From positions 214,325 through 278,324 of IMG/VR virus record IMGVR_UViG_3300050120_000230: a DNA stretch of 64,000 nt. One strand, given 5' to 3'. This DNA is from a virus. Below, piece by piece: positions 9,005-17,587 of this stretch (position 1 is its first letter; every line of letters begins with the position of its first letter). Both the position numbers and the translations under genes were made by a program. Below the pieces are notes generated by a model. The model saw only the letters and a list, made by a program, of their open reading frames with translations. It searched no databases and had not been told where the DNA came from.

Positions 9005-9039
9005 AAGGCCCCGAGGGAAACTTCGGGGCCTTTTCTTTT
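9005..9039 (+). terminator. Rho-independent terminator
   Basis: Stem AAGGCCCCGA / TTCGGGGCCTT around a short loop, followed by TTTTCTTTT. It ends the single-gene unit at 8590-8964. Confidence 0.9.
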
Positions 9040-9094
9040 GGACAACGAGAAATATTACCGGCTACTGTGGGCTATTCATCCAAGTGATTGACCC

Positions 9095-9781
9095 ATGTTC
9101 CTGCTGCTCATCGTCGCTCTATTCGCCACCGCGTTCAGTCAGCCAATCGTAACCACGATTCCGAGCGAACGTTTCATCGCCGTGCAGGAAATCACTTGCC
9201 CGGTTGGCAAGCACGGCATGTCTCAGGGTACGGCCGTAGTCGTTGGCGATGGCGTTATCATGACGGATGCCCATGTCGTCGAGCATCGATCCGGCGCGTG
9301 TGGGTTCAATGGCGATGAAACCACGGTCGTTTACGAAGACCCCGTCCAAGACATCGCATTCGTCGAGGCCGACACCACAGACATCACGCCGATGACGATC
9401 TCTTGCGAAGGAATCAAGGCAGGAAAATCGTATGTGGCAATTGGTTTCCCCGGCTTTTTGAATAACAAGTCGGAAATCAAGATCGTCCTACCGCACAGTG
9501 ATTTCCCGAACTTCATCTTCACGATTGAAACGGAAGACAATCCGCAACCTGTCAAAATCGCCGAAGTGCTGAGTGGAACTGGCGAATATCGAGATTTCAA
9601 AGAAGGGCCAGATCACCATTTCCCCTCTCCGCATCTCGCGATCATGCGAGGTTCGCTCTATCAAGGAATGTCGGGTGGGCCGATTATCAATGAAGCGGGA
9701 GAAATCGTCGGCCTGAACACGTCGATCTATGGCGTGGACTTGGCCAATCGGGATTTGAAAGACACTCCGCTTTGCCGCTGA
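9095..9781 (+). CDS. Secreted trypsin-like serine protease
   Basis: 228 aa with an N-terminal signal peptide (MFLLLIVALFATAFSQ) and a chymotrypsin/DegP-type catalytic triad in order: His60 in TDAHVV, Asp86 in QDIAF, Ser193 in GMSGGPI. Two Cys pairs could form disulfides, which fits export to the periplasm. Expression between two late units and export suggest cleavage of an envelope protein during infection or lysis; the target is unknown. Phage-encoded exported proteases of this fold are uncommon. Confidence 0.88.
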   Translation: MFLLLIVALFATAFSQPIVTTIPSERFIAVQEITCPVGKHGMSQGTAVVVGDGVIMTDAHVVEHRSGACGFNGDETTVVYEDPVQDIAFVEADTTDITPMTISCEGIKAGKSYVAIGFPGFLNNKSEIKIVLPHSDFPNFIFTIETEDNPQPVKIAEVLSGTGEYRDFKEGPDHHFPSPHLAIMRGSLYQGMSGGPIINEAGEIVGLNTSIYGVDLANRDLKDTPLCR

Positions 9782-9796
9782 AAGTCTCTGTCCCCG

Positions 9797-9804
9797 CATA
9801 AATA
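9797..9804 (+). promoter_or_regulatory. Late promoter box CATAAATA
   Basis: CATAAATA about 35 nt upstream of the ATG at 9840; a second, weaker CAAATA lies a few bases further on. Probably drives the block 9840-13253. Confidence 0.7.
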
Positions 9805-9839
9805 CTCAAATAGTGCGTAGGGATACAGGCTTAGCCACC

Positions 9840-9992
9840 ATGACGGTAGATCAAATCTTCGAAAATGCGGGCACACGAAAGACAGTGTGGACCAAGCGCG
9901 GGGACACTGTGTCGAAGCGTGATGTCTCGGCTGTCTCATCTGTGAAACCCCGCGTCAAGATCGAAACCGTGAAGGAGGGACGCAAGTCATGA
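9840..9992 (+). CDS. Short basic protein, 50 aa
   Basis: An open frame of 50 codons starting ATGACGGTAGAT, ending TCATGA so that its stop overlaps the ATG of the next gene. The product is basic and Val/Ser/Lys-rich (VSKRDVSAVSSVKPRVK). It sits exactly between a late box and a large late gene. Only coupling and position support it. Confidence 0.6.
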   Translation: MTVDQIFENAGTRKTVWTKRGDTVSKRDVSAVSSVKPRVKIETVKEGRKS

Positions 9993-11590
9993 GCCTTTAC
10001 GAAGATGAGATGTCCGCCATGGACTTCGATTTCACATCCACTCTCACCAAGCTGCTCGGCATCAGCGAAGACGAAGTCTCCGATTTGATCGAAAAGTTGG
10101 ATGTGGATGACCTCACCGATCTGGTGGATGCGTGCGTCAAAGGCAATGCCGACGAAGCTCGTAAGATCATCGGTTCTGAGACCGAAGAACTCGAACCGGC
10201 TGCGGACAAAGACGAGGGTGAGGAAGAGAAATCAGACGAACCCGAGATCGGCGATCTCATCGCGCCCAAGGAAAAACTGCGAGCGCAACGTAACAAAAAG
10301 AAGGCTCGTATCCTTCGCAAATCAGAAACCGAACTTGGCGAGGACACCGCCCCCGACGTGATTTTCAACATTGGCGACCCTGTCGCCGTCGATGGTGAAG
10401 AAGCAACGGTCAAGGTGCCTTCTGGCCCCGGAGACACTGTCGGTGTCCTCATCAATGGAGAACTCAAAATGGTCAATAAAAATAGCGTGCACCCGATCAC
10501 TGAAGGTGTCCTCGGAATGACTCCGATGCCGGGCCTTAAGCCGTCTGGCGATCTGCAACGCATCCGTGAACTCGCCGGTCTACCGAGCGATTACGAAACT
10601 GATTCGATGGATCAACCGCCGATGACGCCTCCGCTGGAAGCAGGCGAACCCGAAGTCGGTTTGCCCGATGCGATGGCCGATGAGCCCGCAATGGACGAGC
10701 CTGCAATGGATGGTGGCATGGACGACGGCATGGATGGCATGGGCGATGTCGCCGACGTGCATCATAGCACCGGTATGGAACCGGACGTAGACGCAGGTAT
10801 GGAGCCCCCGGCTCCGATGGGCGGCCCTGACATGGCGGCTCTCCCGGCTCCCGAAGCTGAACCTGCCCTGCCCGGTTCTCTGGAAGATGCGGCTGCACTC
10901 GACGCGGCGATCACCAACATCGAAGACATGATCCCCAACGTCAAGATCAGCGAATACAAGACGCTGGTCGCCCGTCTGGAAGCCCTCGTTGCCATGGCCA
11001 AGTCGGCTGGTAAGACGGCCCTCGCCGAGTCGTCCCTGAAAGTGAAGCCGGAGATGAAGGCCAAAATCGCGGCATTCGCTGCTGGTCGCAAGCCGAAGAC
11101 CGAAGACAAGATCGCTCCGAAGCCGGAATTCTCCAAGCCTGCTCCGCTTGCCAAGATCGATGGTCCGAAGCCGCAGTCTGCTCCGAAGGTGGCTGATGCC
11201 GGGGTTGGCGAGAACACTCGCAAGACCCTGATGGACTATGTTCGCGAGGCTGACGGTGATGGTTCGGAAACTCTCGGCGCCAACCGCATCGAGGCTATGA
11301 AGAACCTGCAAACCCGCATGGGTCCGGGCACCACGCCGCAAGCTGCTTCGGCCGCTTTCGATGCGATGATGAAGGATGGCGGCGTGAAGCAAATGGGTTC
11401 TGCGTTCACGATGGCTCCGATGAGCGACGACAATCTGAAGACCAATGTCGCTGCGATGAAGAAGCCGACGCAGACGCCGACACAATCTGACGCCAGCACC
11501 ACCGACACCACCACTTCAACCGGGTCCACCACCACGAACCCCGGCGCGAACGTTCAAGGTGCACCGAACTCGTCTTACCAAGGCGGCTAA
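9989..11590 (+). CDS. Large acidic, low-complexity probable prohead or virion protein
   Basis: 533 aa; start preceded by GAAGGAGG. The N-terminal 60 residues are helical and acidic, the 60-110 region is highly charged, and the segment around 190 carries RIRELAGL. A Met/Asp/Gly/Pro-rich stretch follows (DEPAMDEPAMDGGMDDGMDG). A helical Ala/Lys region leads to a Thr/Ser tail (TTDTTTSTGSTTT). This composition is typical of T4-type scaffold/core or internal proteins, but no named homologue is recognised. Confidence 0.7.
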   Translation: MSLYEDEMSAMDFDFTSTLTKLLGISEDEVSDLIEKLDVDDLTDLVDACVKGNADEARKIIGSETEELEPAADKDEGEEEKSDEPEIGDLIAPKEKLRAQRNKKKARILRKSETELGEDTAPDVIFNIGDPVAVDGEEATVKVPSGPGDTVGVLINGELKMVNKNSVHPITEGVLGMTPMPGLKPSGDLQRIRELAGLPSDYETDSMDQPPMTPPLEAGEPEVGLPDAMADEPAMDEPAMDGGMDDGMDGMGDVADVHHSTGMEPDVDAGMEPPAPMGGPDMAALPAPEAEPALPGSLEDAAALDAAITNIEDMIPNVKISEYKTLVARLEALVAMAKSAGKTALAESSLKVKPEMKAKIAAFAAGRKPKTEDKIAPKPEFSKPAPLAKIDGPKPQSAPKVADAGVGENTRKTLMDYVREADGDGSETLGANRIEAMKNLQTRMGPGTTPQAASAAFDAMMKDGGVKQMGSAFTMAPMSDDNLKTNVAAMKKPTQTPTQSDASTTDTTTSTGSTTTNPGANVQGAPNSSYQGG

Positions 11591-11593
11591 GTC

Positions 11594-11872
11594 ATGGCGT
11601 CGATCAGAGAACACATTGATCTCGTGGAATCGGTCCACGGGAACGCTACACCGAAAGTCATTCGACTGGTATTCCGTGAAGACGGAAGTGGTTCCGATGG
11701 CTTGATTCTTACGGGCGTGCCGGTGCAACTCATCGACGGCGGCCGGTCACTCAAGCTCTTCCTCATCAGCAGCACGTTCGAAGATGGTTCGGAAGAATAT
11801 GACTACGCAGAGAAAGCCGGACAGATTGTGATGATCGGCGGCGAACTCTCCCAATGGTATGTGATCCCCTAA
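11594..11872 (+). CDS. Hypothetical late protein, 92 aa
   Basis: Starts four bases after the large acidic gene. The first residues MASIREHIDLVES look like a short amphipathic leader ending VES; the rest is a compact beta-rich protein (VIRLVFREDG, IVMIGGELSQWYVIP). Late operon member by position; function unknown. Confidence 0.65.
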   Translation: MASIREHIDLVESVHGNATPKVIRLVFREDGSGSDGLILTGVPVQLIDGGRSLKLFLISSTFEDGSEEYDYAEKAGQIVMIGGELSQWYVIP

Positions 11873-11875
11873 ACG

Positions 11876-12310
11876 ATGTCAGACCATATTCTACTCGGCG
11901 ATACGAGGCGTGAAGCCATCAACCGTGTTCAAGAACGTCTTGGACCGGCGACTTCACGTCCGCTCGCCGAGCAGACTTTCTGGGCTCTGGCGAAACGCGG
12001 CCAGATCACCATGGACCCGTCTGATGGGACCTATTTGATTGAGGCTGAACTCGAAGACGAGTCGATCAAGGACGTAGCCACTGCTGTTCAAAAGACCCAG
12101 ACTCAGCAACGTGGCGTTCAATACAACGTCAACCGCAACCACTTCCATCGTGCCCGCGTGGCATACAAATGGAGCGCCAAGGCATCTTCGGTGATGAGCC
12201 CTTCGCTCCAAGGTTCCGAGGGGTATCATCATCCGTCAGCAGCCGGTCAATCGGAAGAGGACTTGAATATCATCCTCGATCCACCGCCCCCTCCAACAAG
12301 CACGGATTAA
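11876..12310 (+). CDS. Hypothetical late protein, 144 aa
   Basis: Begins three bases after the preceding stop. The N-terminal half is helical and the C-terminus proline-rich (ILDPPPPPTSTD). No recognisable motif. Part of the late block that starts at 9840. Confidence 0.65.
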   Translation: MSDHILLGDTRREAINRVQERLGPATSRPLAEQTFWALAKRGQITMDPSDGTYLIEAELEDESIKDVATAVQKTQTQQRGVQYNVNRNHFHRARVAYKWSAKASSVMSPSLQGSEGYHHPSAAGQSEEDLNIILDPPPPPTSTD

Positions 12311-12328
12311 TATTGCAACGAGTGACCG

Positions 12329-12335
12329 CTAAATA
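12329..12335 (+). promoter_or_regulatory. Late promoter box CTAAATA
   Basis: CTAAATA 25 nt before the ATG at 12361, leaving a short leader with AGCAGC upstream of the start. Confidence 0.65.
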
Positions 12336-12360
12336 GATAATTGGTCATCAAAGCAGCATC

Positions 12361-12588
12361 ATGCGTTTTTTCGAAATTTCAAGTGGACTCCGTATCCCGG
12401 TGTCAGAAGAAGAGCAAGAAATTCTCGATCTGATCTCTCCTGAGAATCGGATCGCGAAATCGAAGCTCGACGAACGACAGAAGGAAGTCGCCCGAAATAT
12501 GGTGACGAGGGGTCTCCTTGTGCGCGAGCGCGAGGACGATGTTACGTTCCTCCGCACGAATAGCGCAGCCGACATTTGGAGATTTTGA
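12361..12588 (+). CDS. Small late protein starting MRFFEISSG
   Basis: 75 aa. The opening MRFFEISSG resembles the MR-x-x-E(I/L) leaders seen elsewhere, but the late box is 25 nt away rather than 4. The body is helical with Arg/Glu-rich segments (ARNMVTRGLLVREREDD), like a winged-helix remnant. Function unknown. Confidence 0.65.
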   Translation: MRFFEISSGLRIPVSEEEQEILDLISPENRIAKSKLDERQKEVARNMVTRGLLVREREDDVTFLRTNSAADIWRF

Positions 12589-12590
12589 CT

Positions 12591-13253
12591 ATGAATCCGC
12601 CGAACCCCCAAGACGTTGGCGAAATGGCTCGCCTTATTCGAATGATGAACGAAGGCGTTACCTTCGAAGACGACGCACCGGAACAGCCGCAGTCGCGGTC
12701 ACGCGCATCGATCATCGAAGGCGTCGTGGACTCATCTCCTACCAGCCTCGATCCGTCTGTCGCCGCCATGAAGTCTATCTTGGAAGCGTTCAACGGCACC
12801 GGCAGCCCGGCCGATGCACTGGCAGATCGTTCCGTCATCGACCGCGAGTTGCGCGAAGCCCTGATTACCGAAGCGACCCAGACAGGCACGCGCATCGGTA
12901 GCTGGGAGATCATCGTCAACGAAAACGATCAAGGTCTCAAGAGTTTCGACGTGACGAATGTCCACACCGGCGAACCCATCGCCACCGACCTGAGTCTCTA
13001 TGACGCCGCCCACGGTATCGTGCGTGCGCTCAACGAAGGTCTGATGATTAACAGCAGCCGCGTGCGCGACATCCTGTCGGCTGAATCTGAATACGAACGT
13101 GCCCGTCAGAATGCAGCCGAGTTCCGCGAACGTGGCCGCGTCCTCGAAAGCCGTGGAGATCAACGTGCCGCCGTGATGGAAGATCGTTTCGACGTGGCGC
13201 TCAGCCAAGCCAAGGATGCTCGCTCGCGTCTGATGAGACTAGCTAAGCTCTAA
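12591..13253 (+). CDS. Hypothetical helical late protein, 220 aa
   Basis: ATG at 12591 chosen because GGAG lies 9 bases before it; the frame could extend to a TTG at 12576. The N-terminus is Met/Pro-rich, and the C-terminal 70 residues form a predicted coiled coil (YERARQNAAEFRERGRVLES). It ends the late block and overlaps tail-to-tail with the minus-strand gene at 13239. A virion role is inferred from position. Confidence 0.65.
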   Translation: MNPPNPQDVGEMARLIRMMNEGVTFEDDAPEQPQSRSRASIIEGVVDSSPTSLDPSVAAMKSILEAFNGTGSPADALADRSVIDRELREALITEATQTGTRIGSWEIIVNENDQGLKSFDVTNVHTGEPIATDLSLYDAAHGIVRALNEGLMINSSRVRDILSAESEYERARQNAAEFRERGRVLESRGDQRAAVMEDRFDVALSQAKDARSRLMRLAKL

Positions 13254-13517
13254 GTCTTCGGTCTCGCCGACCCACCGCATTTTGAAATGCAGTCTGTCCG
13301 TTTCGGACCTGAACCACATCACGAACCGCCCGGTTTCACCCGGCGGCAACGCATACCGAATATGCAGTTTCCAGTCGTCCTTTGGGATGGTGTCGTTGCA
13401 CCACGCCTCGATCTGCGGCTTGAGCATCGGGTCATGATGTAGGTCTTCTGGCTGGAAGACAAACGATCCATCAATCGCCATCCGATGCGGATAGTAGGCG
13501 CCGATCCTATGCGGCAC
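13239..13517 (-). CDS. FK-motif small-protein family member
   Basis: 92 aa with the family architecture: a helix QIEAWCNDTIPKDDW, a beta segment ending VMWF, then ETDRLHFKMRW and a short tail. It is the last gene of the minus-strand block 14862-13239 and its ATG overlaps the previous stop. Family function is unknown; about 18 other clear copies lie in this window. Confidence 0.75.
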   Translation of the reverse strand: MPHRIGAYYPHRMAIDGSFVFQPEDLHHDPMLKPQIEAWCNDTIPKDDWKLHIRYALPPGETGRFVMWFRSETDRLHFKMRWVGETEDLELS

Positions 13518-13857
13518 CGAATTGTTCTTTCAGCGCCGCGTCAATGACAATATCACCAAGAGCTTCGAGTTCGCGCGCGTGACCAAAGTAGTTGATCTCC
13601 CGCAGAATGTCGTTGATCGACCCAACCCGGTGCTTATAGAATCGGGACACGGTGCGGAGGTACTTGCCCTTGTGGTCCCAGTTTCCCGCCCCGTTGTTGT
13701 AGATGTCGTAGTAGGCGTTGGAATACTGTCGGAACAATTCGAGGTGCATGTTGGCCGGATTGAACACCACTTCGCCAGTCGCGGGAACCCGCGCGTCCAG
13801 CACGATCAGGTCGGCCTTCCGGCGATCACCCCACAGGGAGTTGTCATACTTACCCAC
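13507..13857 (-). CDS. Hypothetical protein, 116 aa
   Basis: Overlaps the gene upstream by a few bases and the gene downstream by 11, so it is translated as part of one coupled minus-strand operon. Rich in Tyr and Asn (YSNAYYDIYNNGAGNW). No motif recognised. Confidence 0.65.
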   Translation of the reverse strand: MGKYDNSLWGDRRKADLIVLDARVPATGEVVFNPANMHLELFRQYSNAYYDIYNNGAGNWDHKGKYLRTVSRFYKHRVGSINDILREINYFGHARELEALGDIVIDAALKEQFGAA

Positions 13858-14161
13858 TGACCTTCACTCCGATCATTTTGAACGCCGCCTTGATCGCAGT
13901 GCGAGCATCCGGCGCGGTTTCGAAGAACTTCACCTCGGTTTCCTTGAGGCCGAAACGCGCGGCGCCGTGGCCGGGGATCGTTTCGAACTTGAAGCCGACG
14001 ATCTTGACGAACCAGCCTTGGGCGTTTCCTGCCCGCCGCATAGAACCAACCATCTTGCCGCCCTTCATGATCGAATACGCACGATAGGGCCTGCCCGCCA
14101 AGACGACATCACCTTGGGGAAGCAGACCTACCGAGCGTTCGTTCCAGTGGCCCAGCATCAA
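13850..14161 (-). CDS. Hypothetical basic protein, 103 aa
   Basis: Operon member with 4-8 base overlaps on both sides. Basic, Gly-rich with repeated aromatic residues (GWFVKIVGFKF) and a C-terminal TAIKAAFKMIGVKVSG, faintly like the FK motif but without the acidic-Ala context. Function unknown. Confidence 0.6.
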   Translation of the reverse strand: MMLGHWNERSVGLLPQGDVVLAGRPYRAYSIMKGGKMVGSMRRAGNAQGWFVKIVGFKFETIPGHGAARFGLKETEVKFFETAPDARTAIKAAFKMIGVKVSG

Positions 14162-14394
14162 GATACCCAGATCGGTTTATTGGGGCGAAGACGATAGGCG
14201 ATGCAACCGATCACAAGGACAGTATTGATGATCGGGCAAACGGAGAGCCCGGCGAGTCCAACCGCCAAACTGCCCTCGGGCCATGGGCTGCGATAGTAAT
14301 CTACGCGGGCGTGCCAGTGGATCATGCGGGCAATAATGACCCAACACGAAATTACCGAAACCGCCCAGACGATCAGCAGCAGGCCGCCCATCAC
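14158..14394 (-). CDS. Small two-span membrane protein
   Basis: 78 aa with hydrophobic segments at about residues 3-22 (GGLLLIVWAVSVISCWVII) and 43-66 (LAVGLAGLSVCPIINTVLV). Overlaps both neighbours by four bases. Likely an inner-membrane protein of the early period; role unknown. Confidence 0.65.
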   Translation of the reverse strand: MMGGLLLIVWAVSVISCWVIIARMIHWHARVDYYRSPWPEGSLAVGLAGLSVCPIINTVLVIGCIAYRLRPNKPIWVS

Positions 14395-14804
14395 GCGTCG
14401 GCCATGTCGGCGACGAGGGCGTCATAGTCCGTGTGATAGTGGAAGTTCAGGGCCACGTCGCGGACCAGTTCCCCACGCCGAATCGCGCGCTGTTGGATGA
14501 ACTGGGATTCCTGAAGCGACAGGCCGCAAAGCTTGGTCAGCGTCAGATCGATGGCGATCTGTTCGGCGCTGATACCATCGGCGGTGCGTTGATCGATCAG
14601 AGCGAGGTTGTTCAGGACCATGCTGGTCGCATGAGCGGTTTCGAGGCGGCCGACATCGCAGAGTTGTTCACGAACGTCCAGTTGGACCGGAGTCGGCTGA
14701 TGATAGCGACGAACCGGCACATAATCGGCGGCGACATCGGCTTGGTGGGCCGCTTCAGCTTGGCTGTTGGCGATGCTGTCGGCGTGGGCGGTGAGAGCGA
14801 TCAT
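14391..14804 (-). CDS. Hypothetical early protein, 137 aa
   Basis: First gene of the minus-strand block. CCGGAGGCACACACATG provides a good ribosome binding site, and the promoter TTGACG-16-TAATTT lies just upstream. Helical, His/Gln/Ala-rich product without known motif. Confidence 0.7.
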   Translation of the reverse strand: MIALTAHADSIANSQAEAAHQADVAADYVPVRRYHQPTPVQLDVREQLCDVGRLETAHATSMVLNNLALIDQRTADGISAEQIAIDLTLTKLCGLSLQESQFIQQRAIRRGELVRDVALNFHYHTDYDALVADMADA

Positions 14805-14834
14805 GTGTGTGCCTCCGGTTTCCGGTGTTGACTT

Positions 14835-14862
14835 AAATTACCACCGATCAGCATCTCGTCAA
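14835..14862 (-). promoter_or_regulatory. Early sigma70-like promoter TTGACG-N16-TAATTT
   Basis: Read on the minus strand; -35 TTGACG at 14862-14857 and -10 TAATTT at 14840-14835 with 16 nt between. It belongs to a recurring GTTGACGA-type promoter class in this window and drives the block 14804-13239. Confidence 0.75.
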
Positions 14863-15000
14863 CAATATTGCGCTCCGAATCAGCATCCATCAGAATACAA
14901 TTGCTGCGCGAAAAAGGCACTGTAGTAGGCCGGATGTCGAGTGTGCCCGAAATACCCTCAGCCGAAAGGTCGTTGAAGCTCTAGCTCCGGTATGCAGCAG

Positions 15001-15028
15001 GCCCCCGGTCGAATGGTCGGGGGCTCTT
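15001..15028 (+). terminator. Terminator GCCCCCG...CGGGGGC
   Basis: Stem GCCCCCG/CGGGGGC with a 10-nt loop followed by TCTTCT. No gene on the plus strand precedes it, so it may end a short untranslated transcript in 14880-15000, or act as a barrier in front of the late box at 15037. The rest of 14863-15000 holds no reading frame I can support. Confidence 0.65.
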
Positions 15029-15036
15029 CTGCTTGG

Positions 15037-15044
15037 AATAAATA
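15037..15044 (+). promoter_or_regulatory. Late promoter box AATAAATA
   Basis: AATAAATA about 32 nt before ATG 15077, directly after a terminator. Starts the late block 15077-17974. Confidence 0.7.
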
Positions 15045-15076
15045 CCTAATACAGCGTTTGTTGCCCGGAGTGCCTA

Positions 15077-15358
15077 ATGAAAATTCGCGAGACCCGCGAC
15101 CTCGCCATTCGAAAACTGACACCACTGAACGAGCGTCTGTCTCGTCAGTATGGGGTCAGCATCGACTTGGCGTCGGACGAGGATCATCTCCGACATATTC
15201 TTGAGCACTACAATTCGAAGCGGGAGATCATGATCTTCCAACAGGGTGAAATGGCAACGAGCGATCCAGATTACGCGAAAGCGGTCCTGATTAGCGAAAC
15301 TGTCAGGCTGCTGCTGCGCGAAATCGCACCGAAGCGTTCGCGCAGAAAGAAACACTAA
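15077..15358 (+). CDS. Hypothetical late protein, 93 aa
   Basis: First gene behind a late box; CGGAGTG serves as ribosome binding site. Charged, helical, with a strongly basic C-terminus (APKRSRRKKH) that suggests nucleic-acid or polyanion binding. Position suggests a virion or packaging protein. Confidence 0.65.
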   Translation: MKIRETRDLAIRKLTPLNERLSRQYGVSIDLASDEDHLRHILEHYNSKREIMIFQQGEMATSDPDYAKAVLISETVRLLLREIAPKRSRRKKH

Positions 15359-15359
15359 G

Positions 15360-17384
15360 ATGGCAATCGGTTACGTTGTTTATATGGGGAAAGGCGATCC
15401 AGTCGGAGACACTATCAAAGTGCCGCTCCGTCCTCATGCTGACCTTGCCTCTGCTCAGGCAGCGGCCGGAGATCATTCTCGCGTTTTCGAAGTGAATGTC
15501 GAAAATCCCGATGAAACGGGCAAGGGAACGTGCACCATCATCAAGCAAATCGATGGAAACATCGAAGAGGGCTTGCGTGCATGGCCCGACATGACTTTCG
15601 ATGACACCGAAGACGCACAAAGTGCTCTGGATTGGCATGACCGTCATGCGAAAATCCATGCGGGCAAAATGAAATCCGAGCCGGGTCGTAGAACCAGCCA
15701 CGCAGATTTCGTCAATATTCACAAACGCAAGGCCAAGGCCGCCAAAGAATGGCTTGCCAAGAACGGAGCCGCGAAGGAGCCCATGAAAGAAGACGCAAAC
15801 GCCGAACACTATCACGGTCTTACTGGCTGGGTTTCTGATTACAAAGCCCAGCGCAAAGCTGGCAACGTTGCGGACGCCAAGCAGACTCGCGACAACATCA
15901 AAGCCGTCATCAAGAAACACAATCTCGATGCAACCAAAGTCTGGGGCGAAGACCCCGATCAACCGAAGGAACCCATGAAAGAATCCAAAGCAGTGAGCGG
16001 CCTCGCCTTTCTCGTCGAGAGCGAACTCGAAAAGGCCCAAGTCGTTATTGCGGCGAAGGGTATTCTGGACAAGCTTCAGAAAATGGCTGAAGACCTCGCC
16101 AAGACCGAAGCCGACGATATCATGCCCATGCTCGACAGTATGCGTCTGACGTTTGGCCCGGAACTGACGGACAGCTTCAACGACATCACCACCGCGAAGA
16201 TTCGCCAGACCATGGAAGCCGTCAAGGGCGCCAAGGAAGCGATCACGCGTGAAGTCGGCCGCCTTGAAAACGAAGTCAACGGCGACATGACCAATGACAT
16301 TGGCATGGGCGACCAAGACAACGGCGAAGATATGGATGCAGGCGACATGGGTGCGGAAGCTCCCGAGGGCGAACTGAACATGGGCGACGACAACATGCCC
16401 CCGATGGATGGTGCGGAAGCTCCGATGCCGGGTGACGACGAAGAAGTTCCCGATCCGGCCGCAGATGGTGGTTTGGATGCAGCGTTCGACGACGCTGCCG
16501 CAGACACCACGGCCGCCGGTCGTGCAAAGAAGGAAAGTGTTCAGCGCAACGTGAAGGCGCTCAGCGAGTCCAAGAACCCGGATCGCCTCGTGTTCGAAAC
16601 CTTCCGCCGCACTCTGAAGGAATCGAAAGACGCCGTTCGTGCTGCTCAAGCTGTGGCACAGGCATTCGCCATCGATTTCGCCGACGTGGTCGCCATCGTG
16701 AAGGAAGGCAAGACATTCAAGGACGAAAAAGGCAAGACCGACAAGAACAAGGATCGCGCCGAAGACCGCAAGGAAAAGAAGCGCAATCGTCCCTCCGATC
16801 TCGACGAGGATTTCGGCGACAACAAGGCCCCTCCCTTCGGCAAGAAGGCCGATAAGGACGAAGGTGAGGACAAGAAAGACGACAAGGCCGACAAAAAGCC
16901 TGCCGCTTCCAAGAAGCCTTGGGAAAAAGATGACGAGAAAGTCGAAGAAGGTAAGACCTTCAAAGACGAAAAAGGCAAGACCGACAAGAACAAGGATCGC
17001 TCCGGCGAGCGCAAAGACAAGAAGCGCGAACGTGAAGAACTCGGGGAGGGTTCCAAGCGCCCTTTTGACTCTGCCAGCCCCCCGGACGTGCACCAGAAAA
17101 AGATAGCTCTCAAGACTTTGAAGATGTCGGACGTTGGTGCAGATGTCATGGGTGGCATGAGCAAGGTTGAAGCCCGCTCGTTCCTCAAGAACCGGTGCGG
17201 ATACAGCGATGCTCGAATCGCAAAACTCGAAGAGGGTGCGATTATGAACATTGGTGAGGCGACTATTGAGCAGTTGCAACGACGCGAAGAAGACCTCGCT
17301 CGTGCAGCCGCCGCCCGCCGCGCCAAGGGCTTCGGCGCCATGGCTGATGCCAAGGAAAAGCAGAAACCCGCCGAGAAAAAATGA
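15360..17384 (+). CDS. Large lysine-rich virion-type protein with direct repeats
   Basis: 674 aa, directly following the preceding stop. A globular N-terminal domain of about 120 residues is followed by KEPMKE-type linkers (three copies), a helical region, and a Met/Asp/Gly-rich stretch. Two nearly identical Lys-rich blocks come next, starting EGKTFKDEKGKTDKNKDR at residues 449 and 530. The C-terminus is helical. Such charged repeats fit a protein packed with DNA in the capsid; no homologue is recognised. The similarly long antisense frame is a composition artefact. Confidence 0.72.
   Translation: MAIGYVVYMGKGDPVGDTIKVPLRPHADLASAQAAAGDHSRVFEVNVENPDETGKGTCTIIKQIDGNIEEGLRAWPDMTFDDTEDAQSALDWHDRHAKIHAGKMKSEPGRRTSHADFVNIHKRKAKAAKEWLAKNGAAKEPMKEDANAEHYHGLTGWVSDYKAQRKAGNVADAKQTRDNIKAVIKKHNLDATKVWGEDPDQPKEPMKESKAVSGLAFLVESELEKAQVVIAAKGILDKLQKMAEDLAKTEADDIMPMLDSMRLTFGPELTDSFNDITTAKIRQTMEAVKGAKEAITREVGRLENEVNGDMTNDIGMGDQDNGEDMDAGDMGAEAPEGELNMGDDNMPPMDGAEAPMPGDDEEVPDPAADGGLDAAFDDAAADTTAAGRAKKESVQRNVKALSESKNPDRLVFETFRRTLKESKDAVRAAQAVAQAFAIDFADVVAIVKEGKTFKDEKGKTDKNKDRAEDRKEKKRNRPSDLDEDFGDNKAPPFGKKADKDEGEDKKDDKADKKPAASKKPWEKDDEKVEEGKTFKDEKGKTDKNKDRSGERKDKKREREELGEGSKRPFDSASPPDVHQKKIALKTLKMSDVGADVMGGMSKVEARSFLKNRCGYSDARIAKLEEGAIMNIGEATIEQLQRREEDLARAAAARRAKGFGAMADAKEKQKPAEKK
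16704..17000 (+). repeat. Direct repeat pair inside the lysine-rich gene
   Basis: Two 54-base copies (16704-16757 and 16947-17000) encode the same 18 residues with only a few silent changes, spaced 243 bases apart. Likely an internal duplication. Confidence 0.8.
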
Positions 17385-17584
17385 CCGAACGAACCTTCAA
17401 TTTCGACCCCGGCACAGCCAAGGCCATTCATGACCTTAAAGCTGTGTTCGGGGTCGCGTCCGGTCTCGAAGTGATACGCAAAGCCGTCGCTCTGGCCCGG
17501 ATCGCTGAACGCAATTCCACCGATCACACCATCACTATGGTGGACTCGAAGGGGACGGCGACTACAATTTTACTGAACGGGTAA
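17381..17584 (+). CDS. Small RHH-like protein, 67 aa
   Basis: ATG overlaps the stop of the preceding gene (ATGA). The pattern DPGTAKAIHDLKAVFGVASG-(x)EVIRKAVALARI resembles the strand-helix-helix core of short ribbon-helix-helix proteins, followed by a beta pair ending TTILLNG. RHH proteins bind DNA as dimers; here a regulator or DNA-binding virion component is possible. Confidence 0.65.
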   Translation: MTERTFNFDPGTAKAIHDLKAVFGVASGLEVIRKAVALARIAERNSTDHTITMVDSKGTATTILLNG

Positions 17585-17587
17585 CCG

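Noticed and set aside
15303-17279. Long minus-strand reading frame of 658 codons opposite the lysine-rich gene
   Set aside because: Composition is the mirror image of the plus-strand gene (Phe/Val/Leu-rich), it has no ribosome binding site or promoter, and the plus frame has a late box, a start and coherent domains.
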